Shown: positions 18,632-27,816 of the stretch, in pieces
Layout: each line of letters begins with the position of its first letter
Position numbering within the stretch: position 1 is the first letter of the stretch
Assembly: GCF_944324745.1 (NCBI RefSeq)
Contig: NZ_CALUXO010000067.1
Span: forward strand, 1-37,766
DNA from: an uncultured Thomasclavelia sp.
Lineage (GTDB): Bacteria > Bacillota_I > Bacilli_A > Erysipelotrichales > Coprobacillaceae
Length of the DNA stretch: 37,766 nt
Direction of reading: 5' to 3'
The notes under the pieces: generated by a model
The model's database searches: none
What the model was told of the DNA's origin: nothing
What the model saw: the letters and a program-made list of their open reading frames with translations, nothing else
Position numbers and translations under genes: made by a program

Positions 18632-20815
18632 TTATATATCATCTAAAACAAATGCTTTTTTCAAGCTTAAATTAGGATTATAAAATTTATCATTATATAG
18701 TAAATCTCCCCACTTATCTTTCATATAATCATGCTCAGAAACAAACCGTTTATATTTTTCACCCTTTGTGTCCAAACCTCGTGATTTAGATTCATAATGA
18801 TAAAGCTCAACTTGATTTAAACAAACATTATAATACCCAGCCTTCAATAATTTTAAATTAAAATCAATATCATTAAAAGCTACTTTCAAAGTTTCTTCTA
18901 ATCCTCCAACTTGTATAAACTTCTGTTTTGAAACCATCAGACAAGCTGCAGTTACAGCGCTATAATTAAACGGAACAGATAATCTACCATAAAAACCAGG
19001 ATCATCACGACTGCAACCAATAAATGTATGCTGAGCAATTCCGCCTATGCCTAATATAACCCCTGCATGTTGAACAGTATTATCAGGATATAAAAGTTTA
19101 GCACCCACTGCACCGATGTGAGGCTGCATTGCATATCCTACCATTATCTCTAACCAATTAGGAGTAATTATTTCTGTATCATTATTCAACAATAATATAT
19201 ATTCGCCGCTAGCATCTTTAACACCTTGGTTATTTATCTTTGAATAATTAAATTCATAATTAGCATCGATAACTCTAAAATTGGAGTATTTTTCTTTATA
19301 TTTATCAAACAAATCAAATGTTGCTTTTTTGGAACTATTATTATTCATAACAATTACTTCATAATTTTTGTATGTTGTTTTTTCAAACAATGATTTTAAA
19401 CATTGCTCTGTTATATCAGCATTATCTTTCGTTGGAATAATAATTGAAATTTTTGGTTCTTGTTCATATTTATAATTAACACAATAATAAGGTACTTTTG
19501 GATGAACAGTTACTTCTGCATCAATTCCTCTTCTAGTCATTGCATCTTCTACTGCTTGTCGTCCACGTTCAACCGCATAACCTTTGTTATCAATTTCAGC
19601 AGCTGTAGACCCTTCTATCATTCTCCAATGATAAAGTATCTTAGGGATATGATATATTTTGTCGATAGTAGTATTTTCGAAGAAACGTAAAAATAAATCA
19701 TAATCTTGCGCCCCTTCTAAACCAACTCTGAAACCTCCAATTTTATCAACAATAGACTTTCTCATTATTTCAAAGTGACAAATATAATTACTTCCTAAAA
19801 TTGTATCAGGTGCAAAATCAGATTTAAAATGGGGATCTCTTCTTTTACCATTCATATCCATCTTATCTTCATCTGTATAAATAAAATCTAGTTCAGGATT
19901 TTCATTTAATACTTTTACACATTCATACAGTGCATTTTTAGCAAGTAAATCATCATTATCCATCAACCCAATAAAATCACCTGATGCTATAGCTAGTGCA
20001 TCATTAGTTGCTTTTGAAATATGTCCATTCTGTTTTCGATGAAATACCTTGATTCGGTTATCTTTAGCCTCATATTCATTTAAAGTATCTATCGTTTCTT
20101 GCAATGTAGAGCAATCGTTAGAAATACAAATCTCAAAATTTTGATAAGACTGATTTAAAATCGAATCTAAGCATTCAGATAAATATTTTCCTGCAACATT
20201 ATAAACAGGTATACAGATAGAAATAAGTGGTCTATAATTAAAATTCAGTTTTGGTTCATCTTCTTTCTCATTATATTCTAACCACTTTAAATAATTATTT
20301 TGATCAAAAAAGTTAATAAATCCAATTCCTTCAACTAGCATTCGTTTATTATCTTTCATTCGCTGAATACTTTGTCTAAATGCCGTTGGTTTTAGGATAA
20401 AACATCTGTTTTTAATATCGTATTTTAACTCTTTTGCTACAGCTATAAAAATGAATTTTAAATCTCTTAATCTGTATAGAGTATCACCCTTAATTCTTTT
20501 TAAAATAACTCTAATTTTTGATTTAATTCTTTTTACTCTAGTATTTTTTCTTATGCATACTAATTCTTTTTTTTCATCATGTACTAAATATACTTCAATT
20601 ATGCTATCAGTATTATTTAATTTCAAAAATAATTCATAGTTATCTGACGCTAAATCTGGTTTGAAACTAGCATCTTTTAATTTCCCATCAACGTACACTT
20701 CAAAATTGTATTTTTTCAAATCACAATTTCCATACATATTAAAAGTTGGGTTAATTATTCCATGAACATGCGCATCACGAATATTTAAATAATCTAAGTT
20801 TTCAATTTTTACCAT
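18632..20815 (-). CDS. Double GT2 glycosyltransferase with N-terminal beta domain
   Basis: Product of 727 residues. An N-terminal beta-rich region (about 1-95) is followed by a basic helical linker (95-190), a first GT2 domain (about 195-400; ICIPVYNVAGKYLSECLDS, ISNDCST, DNDD at 286-289) and a second GT2 domain (about 454-690; ISIIIPTKDNADI, NNDTE at 544-548). Enzymes with two GT-A domains commonly polymerise or add alternating sugars on lipid-linked O-antigen or rhamnan. It lies between the ABC permease and rmlD and is probably the main backbone polymerase. The start has only a distant AGGATG site. Confidence 0.88.
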   Translation of the reverse strand: MVKIENLDYLNIRDAHVHGIINPTFNMYGNCDLKKYNFEVYVDGKLKDASFKPDLASDNYELFLKLNNTDSIIEVYLVHDEKKELVCIRKNTRVKRIKSKIRVILKRIKGDTLYRLRDLKFIFIAVAKELKYDIKNRCFILKPTAFRQSIQRMKDNKRMLVEGIGFINFFDQNNYLKWLEYNEKEDEPKLNFNYRPLISICIPVYNVAGKYLSECLDSILNQSYQNFEICISNDCSTLQETIDTLNEYEAKDNRIKVFHRKQNGHISKATNDALAIASGDFIGLMDNDDLLAKNALYECVKVLNENPELDFIYTDEDKMDMNGKRRDPHFKSDFAPDTILGSNYICHFEIMRKSIVDKIGGFRVGLEGAQDYDLFLRFFENTTIDKIYHIPKILYHWRMIEGSTAAEIDNKGYAVERGRQAVEDAMTRRGIDAEVTVHPKVPYYCVNYKYEQEPKISIIIPTKDNADITEQCLKSLFEKTTYKNYEVIVMNNNSSKKATFDLFDKYKEKYSNFRVIDANYEFNYSKINNQGVKDASGEYILLLNNDTEIITPNWLEIMVGYAMQPHIGAVGAKLLYPDNTVQHAGVILGIGGIAQHTFIGCSRDDPGFYGRLSVPFNYSAVTAACLMVSKQKFIQVGGLEETLKVAFNDIDFNLKLLKAGYYNVCLNQVELYHYESKSRGLDTKGEKYKRFVSEHDYMKDKWGDLLYNDKFYNPNLSLKKAFVLDDI

Positions 20816-20834
20816 AACTTTATAATCATCCTAA

Positions 20835-21608
20835 CTAAATTTCTTCAGCAAATCCCTTTTCTAGTTTTCTAAATATATATAATCCCAAGCCAAAACATAT
20901 AATAGCAATTATAACTACATATGTTATTCTTCCTATTGGTGGAAAAACATGATACATAAAAGCATCACGATAAGCATCTATTATATGAGTAAATGGGTTA
21001 ATATATAGTACCCATCTAATGGCTTTTGGAAATAATTCAGCAGTATATAATATTGGCGTTGCATAAAACAACATATTAATAAAAAACTGGATAATATACT
21101 CTGTATCTTGAACATAAACATTGATAGCACTAAGTCCTAATACCAGACCGGTAGTAATCATAAATTGTATTATTGCAATAAAAGGAACTAGCAAAATATG
21201 CCAACTTATTCCTAGACCTCCAAAAACACAAAATAAAATTATAATAATACATGCTATAAAGAAATTTACTAGCCCACTCAATGATGCTGAAATAGGTAAA
21301 ATTTCTCTTGGAAAATAAACTTTTTTTATTATTCCGGCATTATTTTTTATACTTCCCATTCCTAAACTCATGACTGTAGTGAAAAAATTCCAAGGTATTA
21401 CACCACAAATTAAATATTGTAGGTAATGATCTGTTTCAATTCTCATAATATATGGAAAAACAATGGCATAAACAGCTACCATCAATAATGGGTTTAAAAA
21501 CGACCATAATACTCCTAAAAAAGAACCTTTATATTTACCCCTGATATCTTTTTTTACATTAGTTTTTAGCAATTCTCGATATTCATACAAATTTTTAAAT
21601 AGTTTCAT
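20835..21608 (-). CDS. Polysaccharide ABC exporter permease (RgpC/TagG/Wzm type)
   Basis: Product of 257 residues with about six membrane segments, typical of ABC-2 permeases for polymer export. The N-terminus ELLKTNVKKDIRGKYKGS followed by FLGVLWSFLNPLLMVAVY is the Wzm/TagG/RgpC signature, with an amphipathic cytosolic helix before TM1. The conserved NPFTHIIDAYRDAFMY motif is near residue 210. AGGAG lies six bases before the ATG and the ATPase gene stops nine bases upstream, so the two are one unit. It would export the undecaprenyl-diphosphate-linked backbone. Confidence 0.93.
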   Translation of the reverse strand: MKLFKNLYEYRELLKTNVKKDIRGKYKGSFLGVLWSFLNPLLMVAVYAIVFPYIMRIETDHYLQYLICGVIPWNFFTTVMSLGMGSIKNNAGIIKKVYFPREILPISASLSGLVNFFIACIIIILFCVFGGLGISWHILLVPFIAIIQFMITTGLVLGLSAINVYVQDTEYIIQFFINMLFYATPILYTAELFPKAIRWVLYINPFTHIIDAYRDAFMYHVFPPIGRITYVVIIAIICFGLGLYIFRKLEKGFAEEI

Positions 21609-21617
21609 TTTTTACTC

Positions 21618-22751
21618 CTATATAATATTTACTTTTAATGATTTTTCAGCAATCATTTGATTCTTATCATCTAACAATTGTACAACAATTTCATGTTCAC
21701 CTAAAGTGACATTATCTAAACTAACAAAATAATCAAAACCACACTCATCATCATTAGTTGCATATCCACCATATTTTTCCTGATATGCCATTAATACATC
21801 ACTTCGGTTAACTTTACGCATTTTTGTAATAATCTCATCACTAAATTTTACAACTAATGTATCATTTTCGCAATCACTTAAACTCCAACCAGAGATTGTA
21901 AATTCTCCCATTTCTTTTTTTATTTCAGCAAAAGATTGAGGAATATCAACTATTGTAATTCCATGATAATTATCTATTTTATCTTTATATTTTTTCTTAG
22001 CCTCTTCTTTATTGTCAATCTTTACTTGCTTTAAATACTCATCAATTACATAAACAGGATCCCCATCTAAGCGTAATTCACCCTTATAAATCCAAATTGC
22101 ACGAGTACACAAATCTCTAACAGTATCTAGACTATGGGAAACAATTACAATTGTTTTTTCACTATCTCTTAATTCTTTTAATTTATCAAAACATTTATCT
22201 TGAAAATGCTGATCACCAACAGCTAAGATTTCATCTATCAATAATATTTCAGCATCAACATTTATAGCAATTGAAAAAGCTAAACGCATATACATTCCTG
22301 ACGAATAGGTTCTAATTGGATTATCTATAAATTCTCCTAATTCAGAAAATTCTATAATATCATCAACTCTTTTTTCAATTTCTGCTCGAGTTAATCCAAA
22401 AACCGCAGCATTAAAATAAATATTTTCTCTTCCTGTAAAATCCGGATGAAATCCAGCACCTAATTCTAATAATGACGTTAATTTTCCATTCGTTTGGATT
22501 GTTCCTTCGTTTGGATAAATAATTTTAGTCATTAATTTTAATAGCGTTGATTTACCACTTCCGTTAGTACCTATTAAACAAACTGTTTCTCCCTTTTTTA
22601 TATCAATATTAATATCTTTTAAAACAGTATGTACTTCATGATTGCTTTTACCAATTGATAAAAGTCTTTCTTTTAAAGTATGAGGTTTATCATATTCTAC
22701 TTTAAAGTGTTTTGTCATATTTCTTATCTCAATTGCATTATTTGCATCCAT
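21618..22751 (-). CDS. Polysaccharide ABC exporter ATPase with C-terminal domain (RgpD/Wzt type)
   Basis: Product of 377 residues. Walker A GTNGSGKST is at 61-69, the Wzt/TagH-type Q-loop region LLELGAGFHPDFTGREN at 94-110, signature YSSGMYMR at 149-156, Walker B ILLIDE at 169-174 and switch H206 in VSHSLD. A C-terminal extension (about 255-377, ending HEIVVQLLDDKNQMIAEKSLKV) is a beta-rich domain like those that recognise the polymer or its cap in Wzt proteins. GGAGG stands six bases before the ATG and a strong promoter lies just upstream. Confidence 0.94.
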   Translation of the reverse strand: MDANNAIEIRNMTKHFKVEYDKPHTLKERLLSIGKSNHEVHTVLKDINIDIKKGETVCLIGTNGSGKSTLLKLMTKIIYPNEGTIQTNGKLTSLLELGAGFHPDFTGRENIYFNAAVFGLTRAEIEKRVDDIIEFSELGEFIDNPIRTYSSGMYMRLAFSIAINVDAEILLIDEILAVGDQHFQDKCFDKLKELRDSEKTIVIVSHSLDTVRDLCTRAIWIYKGELRLDGDPVYVIDEYLKQVKIDNKEEAKKKYKDKIDNYHGITIVDIPQSFAEIKKEMGEFTISGWSLSDCENDTLVVKFSDEIITKMRKVNRSDVLMAYQEKYGGYATNDDECGFDYFVSLDNVTLGEHEIVVQLLDDKNQMIAEKSLKVNII

Positions 22752-22778
22752 AAAAAACCTCCATTTTTATACGTAGGT

Positions 22779-22806
22779 ATTATATCATAGATATTAGCAA
22801 AATCAA
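22779..22806 (-). promoter_or_regulatory. Promoter of the ABC exporter unit
   Basis: On the minus strand TTGATT (complement of 22801-22806), a 16-base spacer and an extended -10 TGATATAAT (perfect TATAAT, complement of 22779-22784) lie 28 bases before the ATPase start. This would give the exporter, double GT and rmlD their own transcription start. Confidence 0.75.
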
Positions 22807-22860
22807 ATTTAATCGGTTTTTTCAATATATATTCAAATGTAATTATAAATATATTGATTC

Positions 22861-24432
22861 TTATATAAGAACTTTAGTAATTAAATCAAAAATTGTTATT
22901 ACTGATAGCCAAGGAATAACTATTAATAATAATTCATTTATAAAAGAGTTTAGATAAATTCTACTATTTTGTAACGGTATTAATAATAAGAAAATAATTG
23001 GTATAAAATATCTCCCTTGAACTCCTTGAATTGTTGGATAACCAGCTGGTGTATATATAAGAGCCATACCTAACAATATCAACACCATAGTTATTAAAGA
23101 AATTCCTAATAACAATAACTTATGTCGATACGTAAAAACTTCTTCATTTGATTTTTCGCTAAACGGTGTAATACACAATATACCTAACCAAGTATAGATT
23201 ATTGGCATTGCAATCGATATATCGAGCCATCCTAATAAAGAACCCACTGCAGTTTCAATATAACCTACTCCTTTTTCAATAAATGTATTGAATATTAATC
23301 GGATTGAATCAATTGGATTAAACAAAATATCTTCTACTGTATAAGAAGGTAATCCTGCCCATGAAACTATTCCACCAGATACGGATTCAACATCACTGAC
23401 TTGATTTGAATCTGTTATTAATTGTAAATTAATTAAAAAGACTATTACTACTAAAACAAAAATTATTAATATTTTTACTCTTAATGCTGTCCGTTCATTT
23501 CCAGGATTAAAATACTTTGCTAAAATCGGAATTGCTAAAATTAATGCATAGGTTGAACTTTTATTTGTTAATAAAAGTATTCCACAAATAGCATAAAACA
23601 GTACGTCTTTAAAAGTAATCTTCTCCGCTAAATAAACAAAATACATGCCATATGCAATGCATGCAAATGATGACGAATTAATTACAGCATCATAAGACAA
23701 TGAAAACATTTGATGAGAAGTCATAGGCAATAACATAATTGCAAATAACAATAATTTACCAAATGGTATTTTTTTTATGGCAAAATAACTGATAATTGTA
23801 TAGAAAATAAAATTGAAAATTCTACCTAAATAAAATGTTGTAATTGCCCCAAATGATAATAATCTAGCAATAAGTGTTGCTATCACTGAAGGAAAATAAC
23901 AAAATATCTGATCCAATCCTATGGAATCATTATCTATAGTCACATAATTGTTTTGATTACTTATAGAAATCAAATTAGTATATATATAATTATAGTATTC
24001 TGGATTTACCGATTGAACTTGTTGACTATATAATTCATACTCACATTCTCGCATAGTAATGTGTCCGTCCTGTTCCAGACCAGTTATTTGGCTAGATAAT
24101 GATAAAATATTTCTCATATGCGTCCATTCATCAGGTATAATACCTGGTGGAATCAATAAAGTATAAACTATTCCCAAAGGAACCACACACATTAAAAATA
24201 GTTTTTCATATTTTACCTCGTTTTCTATCACATAATTTATTATTTTGAGAAGCATTATAAATAATAACGCAACAACAATTATATATACTATTGTATATGA
24301 CATAGGCTTATCTACTAAAATATTTTTAGTATTTATAATCATATAAATATATATAATAATCGCTACAATAAATATGTATACTTTCTTTTCTTTAAAAAAA
24401 TTATTTTCTTTATTTTTTGCGATATGCTTCAT
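22861..24432 (-). CDS. DUF2142 polytopic membrane protein, probable GT-C
   Basis: Product of 523 residues with about 11-13 membrane segments. IPPGIIPDEWTHMRNIL (94-110) contains the PDE motif of DUF2142 in the first extracytoplasmic loop, where GT-C enzymes have acidic catalytic residues. Other features are LLLTNKSSTYALIL and YTPAGYPTIQGVQGRYFIP near the C-terminus. GT-C enzymes use polyprenyl-phosphate sugars as donors outside the membrane, so it may add a side-chain sugar. GAGGTG is six bases before the ATG; it opens the unit driven by the promoter at 24471-24499. Confidence 0.8.
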   Translation of the reverse strand: MKHIAKNKENNFFKEKKVYIFIVAIIIYIYMIINTKNILVDKPMSYTIVYIIVVALLFIMLLKIINYVIENEVKYEKLFLMCVVPLGIVYTLLIPPGIIPDEWTHMRNILSLSSQITGLEQDGHITMRECEYELYSQQVQSVNPEYYNYIYTNLISISNQNNYVTIDNDSIGLDQIFCYFPSVIATLIARLLSFGAITTFYLGRIFNFIFYTIISYFAIKKIPFGKLLLFAIMLLPMTSHQMFSLSYDAVINSSSFACIAYGMYFVYLAEKITFKDVLFYAICGILLLTNKSSTYALILAIPILAKYFNPGNERTALRVKILIIFVLVVIVFLINLQLITDSNQVSDVESVSGGIVSWAGLPSYTVEDILFNPIDSIRLIFNTFIEKGVGYIETAVGSLLGWLDISIAMPIIYTWLGILCITPFSEKSNEEVFTYRHKLLLLGISLITMVLILLGMALIYTPAGYPTIQGVQGRYFIPIIFLLLIPLQNSRIYLNSFINELLLIVIPWLSVITIFDLITKVLI

Positions 24433-24470
24433 TTGTTCACCTCAATCTTATTAAGCTTTACTTAAGGAAT

Positions 24471-24499
24471 ATAATATATTTAAAACTTATATAGTTCAA
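24471..24499 (-). promoter_or_regulatory. Promoter of the DUF2142 gene
   Basis: On the minus strand TTGAAC (complement of 24494-24499), a 17-base spacer and TATTAT (complement of 24471-24476) match sigma-A spacing and sit about 40 bases before the ATG at 24432. The rest of the 24433-24745 spacer holds the upstream unit's terminator and otherwise AT-rich sequence with no supported gene. Confidence 0.65.
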
Positions 24500-24644
24500 C
24501 TTTTTACGTTTATTTTATCAGATAATTAAACATTTTTATCGTTTAAGATAGCTTTAATCAAACTAATTGTCATCGCCTTAATATTTTTGTAATAAATCTA
24601 ATATATTTTTTGTATAAGCATTCATCTTCAATTATATTTTTTTA

Positions 24645-24707
24645 TTAAAAAATACGATTCTTTTAACAAACATGATTATCATTATGCTCATCAATTTGAA
24701 TCGTATT
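24645..24707 (-). terminator. Terminator of the gacJ-like end of the upstream unit
   Basis: Perfect 10-bp arms (AATACGATTC, 24651-24660; GAATCGTATT, 24698-24707) are separated by 37 bases containing an inner ATGATAATCAT palindrome. On the minus strand TTTTAAT follows, extending the TT of the stem. It lies 39 bases after the DUF2304 gene stop. Confidence 0.6.
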
Positions 24708-24745
24708 ACCAAAAAATTCTGTATTAATATTTTATTTTGTATTTC

Positions 24746-25087
24746 TTACTTCAATTTATTTTCTTTTTTTAATATTGCAATTTCTTGAATTAAATCCTTT
24801 TGTTTTTCTTCGAGTGCTGAAACTTTACTAAATAACATATAAACTAAAATAATCAGCATAAAAATCATAAACGCAAAAACAATATTTGCAGGAGAAATTA
24901 CACCCAATAAACTTGCACCAAAATAGGCAATTTGAGGAAAAATGCTGACAATAATCAATGCTAATGAACATACAATCCAGCCCAAAGCATAATCAGATCT
25001 TAATTTTCCCTTCTTAACATTTCTAATTAATACGATGAAGAGTACTATTGACATTAATATTAATGTAAGCTGTAAAGTTATACTCAT
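24746..25087 (-). CDS. DUF2304 small membrane protein (GacJ-like)
   Basis: Product of 113 residues with three hydrophobic segments (about 4-21, 34-52, 61-86) and a charged coiled-coil tail (EEKQKDLIQEIAILKKENK). SDYALGWIVCSLALIIVSIFP is the DUF2304 signature. These proteins are encoded next to polyprenol-phosphate sugar GT2 enzymes; in group A Streptococcus the relative GacJ binds GacI and raises its activity in forming undecaprenyl-phosphate GlcNAc. Here the partner GT2 ends 14 bases upstream, supporting the same role. Confidence 0.88.
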   Translation of the reverse strand: MSITLQLTLILMSIVLFIVLIRNVKKGKLRSDYALGWIVCSLALIIVSIFPQIAYFGASLLGVISPANIVFAFMIFMLIILVYMLFSKVSALEEKQKDLIQEIAILKKENKLK

Positions 25088-25101
25088 AAACTCTCCTCCT
25101 T

Positions 25102-25773
25102 TTAGTTAAAAAATATAATTGTTACTAATACTTTAAGCATATATTTAATTGAATTGCCCAAACCTGCATAGATACTAGTACCAGCCAATCGATCTTCCAT
25201 TTTAACCTGAACTTCTTTAGCTTTAAAACCTTTTTTTATTTGAAAAGCTAATGTATCAGGCTCTGGTTTTCTATTAATTTCAAATGCATAATCTTTAATT
25301 AATTTCTTATTAATAATTCTCATACCGCTTGTTGGATCATTTATAGTAGCACCGGTAGTTAATTTAATCATCGCAGTAATAATACGGCTACCCAACATTC
25401 TCAAACTAAATTGTTTTTTTTCATCCACAAATCTAGAACCTATTACAATATCATATCCTTTTTCAATTTCTGCAACCAAGGCAGGTATGTATTCAGGTAA
25501 ATGTTGCCCATCTCCATCAAATTGTATTGCTGCATCATAATCATTATAATAGGCATATTTATAACCAGTCTGTACCGCTCCAGTTAATCCTAAATTAACT
25601 GGCAAATCAATATGATTAATATTATTTTCATCTAATATTTTCCCAGTACTATCTTTTGAGCAATCATTAATTACTACATAATCACATCCTGTATTTGATA
25701 ATTCAAGATTTTTTACTACTCTCAATATACTCTCTTCTTCATTATATGCAGGTATAATAACTAATACTTTCAT
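25102..25773 (-). CDS. Polyprenyl-phosphate sugar GT2 (GacI/DPM1-like)
   Basis: Start at the ATG 25773 (223 residues) because GAGAGGTGATTTA lies just before it; a TTG farther upstream would overlap that site. MKVLVIIPAYNEEESILRVV, VINDCSKDSTGK (34-45), LPVNLGLTGAVQTGY (57-71) and FDGDGQHLPE (85-94) are the DPM1-like GT2 pattern, followed by SRFVDEK and TSGMRIINK. There is no large C-terminal membrane domain, the division of labour being with the DUF2304 protein next door. It should make an undecaprenyl-phosphate hexose or GlcNAc; the sugar is not readable. Confidence 0.9.
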   Translation of the reverse strand: MKVLVIIPAYNEEESILRVVKNLELSNTGCDYVVINDCSKDSTGKILDENNINHIDLPVNLGLTGAVQTGYKYAYYNDYDAAIQFDGDGQHLPEYIPALVAEIEKGYDIVIGSRFVDEKKQFSLRMLGSRIITAMIKLTTGATINDPTSGMRIINKKLIKDYAFEINRKPEPDTLAFQIKKGFKAKEVQVKMEDRLAGTSIYAGLGNSIKYMLKVLVTIIFFN

Positions 25774-25832
25774 TAAATCACCTCTCAAACATTTGAATTA
25801 TAGCATAATAATTGAAATAATAATATATCATT

Positions 25833-27812
25833 TTAGTACAATGTCTTTAATAAATAATATTGGTTATCTCCAAAGTGAGTTAGAACAACTTCAAATCCAA
25901 ATGTTTCTAATTCATCCCTTTGATTCTCTTCAGTTACTAAAATATATTCAATTTGATGCTCTTTTAAAATATGATCTATACTAGTATAAGGAGTTTCATT
26001 TGAAAAGAATTTATTCATCTCATCTATTTCTTCAGGAGTTGTATTATTACAACCATTATGGCTGCACAATTCAACTCTATTAGATGTTATTACAAATCCA
26101 GCACTAGGTATTGTAATACCGTTATAAGTAACTTCATTTGGTAAAACGAGTGAATAATTACCATACTCTAAAGAATCAAAATAATTTCCAACATCAACCA
26201 TAATTTGTGGCATCATCTCATCATTTCGTATCAACGGTTCAAAAGAATATCCTAATTTCGTCATTCCTGAACCTAAAAAATCTTGCTCATATATATACTC
26301 TTTATTCATATATATATATCCTAAAACACCAAAAATCATTGTAAATGAAACAAGCGGAATAACTATACTATATTTACGAATTTTTTCCAATATAACTATT
26401 ATTGCAATACCTATAAAAGATACAATCATTAATTGAATCGAAGTAATAAACCTTAACGCAACAAAGAAATAATTAAATGTTGATAAAATCATCAATTCGA
26501 CAAATTTGTTTGAATATATTATCAAAAAAGGTATACTAACTAGTAATACTGTTGACTTTTGATAATAATTTTTACTTATAAAATATAATCCAGTCATAAA
26601 AAACGGTGCATAGTAAACAAAGGTATCAGAGCCAAAGTAATAAGCATAATAATTATAATACTCTGTTATATTATTATTATAATTTTCTGTATTTATTATA
26701 GATAAATTGTCTAGTTTCTTTGAAATTATTAATAATATCATCATTATTGCAATGACTAAAATTGCAATAAACATTTTCTTATTATTTAATTGATAATATA
26801 ATTTGAAACAATAGAAAGCTTTAATCAAAATGAACGCAAAAGTAAGCAATACTGCGTATGTTGTAAAAATTGTTGAAAATGACATCATTGTTAAATAGAT
26901 CATTCCCATAAAAACAACTTTTTTAATAGTGAGTTTTTTTACCAACTCAATTCCAAAAATGACCAACATAGGAATTGCCATAACCCTAACAACCGAACTG
27001 CCATAAAATATAGCAGTTTGAAACTGCCATCCATCATACATTCTTACAGTAAATTCTGCATGATCCGAATTCATTAGAAAGCCACTAGATATCAATAAAA
27101 TTGTAAAAGGAATTAAAATATATTGTGAGTTCTTCTTTTTGACAAATAATTCACCCACAGCTTTATAACATAAAAATGTTAATATGTAGTTATGTATTGT
27201 CATTGCAACTCTACAGAAAAAAGGAATGCTTATATTAAATACAGTAGCAAAAAATCCATAACTAATTTCAAAAGTATTAAGTACTCTAGTTATTCCCCCA
27301 TCAATAACATCACTTAAATTACCATTATAATAATTCTCAGATAATAGCGCATTTGACCCAACCTGATTTACTATTTTTCCTATATAATAAGAATCATCAT
27401 AATTCATTCTATAATATGACAATAAATTACAAATAGATAATATGGTAAATGCTATTACTAACAAATATAAAAACCAATAATTTTTTAAATTGTTCTTTAA
27501 AAACTTTAGTGGTTCTTTTTTTAGTTTGGATAAATTTTCCTTAATTTCATTCTTTTTTATAGACAAGGATAACAATATTAATCCCAATAAAACAATTAAA
27601 AAAATAAATTTAAACGTGCTCCAACTAGTATGTAAAAGCTGACAAGGGACACCAATAACAAATCCTAAGAAAAATACCAAAATAAAACCACTTATAACTT
27701 TTTTTTCATTACCTACATTATTGTAGCCAAAAAACTCTAATACTACATTTCCCACTAAACCATATATTAAAAAAATTATAATTAAATAAATAAAACTAAA
27801 CACCCAATTCAT
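25833..27812 (-). CDS. Polytopic GT-C-like membrane glycosyltransferase (GacL-like position)
   Basis: Product of 659 residues: about 12-14 membrane segments over residues 1-510, then a soluble extracytoplasmic C-terminal part (about 515-659). MNYDDSYYIGKI (136-147) places an acidic D139-D140 pair in the first large loop, the usual catalytic site of GT-C enzymes. It stands between the polyprenyl-phosphate sugar GT2 and the flippase, the same set as GacI-J-K-L, so it is the best candidate to transfer the flipped sugar to the exported polymer. Family assignment beyond GT-C-like is uncertain. Confidence 0.75.
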   Translation of the reverse strand: MNWVFSFIYLIIIFLIYGLVGNVVLEFFGYNNVGNEKKVISGFILVFFLGFVIGVPCQLLHTSWSTFKFIFLIVLLGLILLSLSIKKNEIKENLSKLKKEPLKFLKNNLKNYWFLYLLVIAFTILSICNLLSYYRMNYDDSYYIGKIVNQVGSNALLSENYYNGNLSDVIDGGITRVLNTFEISYGFFATVFNISIPFFCRVAMTIHNYILTFLCYKAVGELFVKKKNSQYILIPFTILLISSGFLMNSDHAEFTVRMYDGWQFQTAIFYGSSVVRVMAIPMLVIFGIELVKKLTIKKVVFMGMIYLTMMSFSTIFTTYAVLLTFAFILIKAFYCFKLYYQLNNKKMFIAILVIAIMMILLIISKKLDNLSIINTENYNNNITEYYNYYAYYFGSDTFVYYAPFFMTGLYFISKNYYQKSTVLLVSIPFLIIYSNKFVELMILSTFNYFFVALRFITSIQLMIVSFIGIAIIVILEKIRKYSIVIPLVSFTMIFGVLGYIYMNKEYIYEQDFLGSGMTKLGYSFEPLIRNDEMMPQIMVDVGNYFDSLEYGNYSLVLPNEVTYNGITIPSAGFVITSNRVELCSHNGCNNTTPEEIDEMNKFFSNETPYTSIDHILKEHQIEYILVTEENQRDELETFGFEVVLTHFGDNQYYLLKTLY

Positions 27813-27816
27813 TTTA

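Noticed and set aside
25793-25984. A 63-codon plus-strand open frame opposite the GT-C gene end
   Set aside because: Almost all of it overlaps the coding end of a much longer membrane protein on the other strand; no ribosome site or protein similarity.
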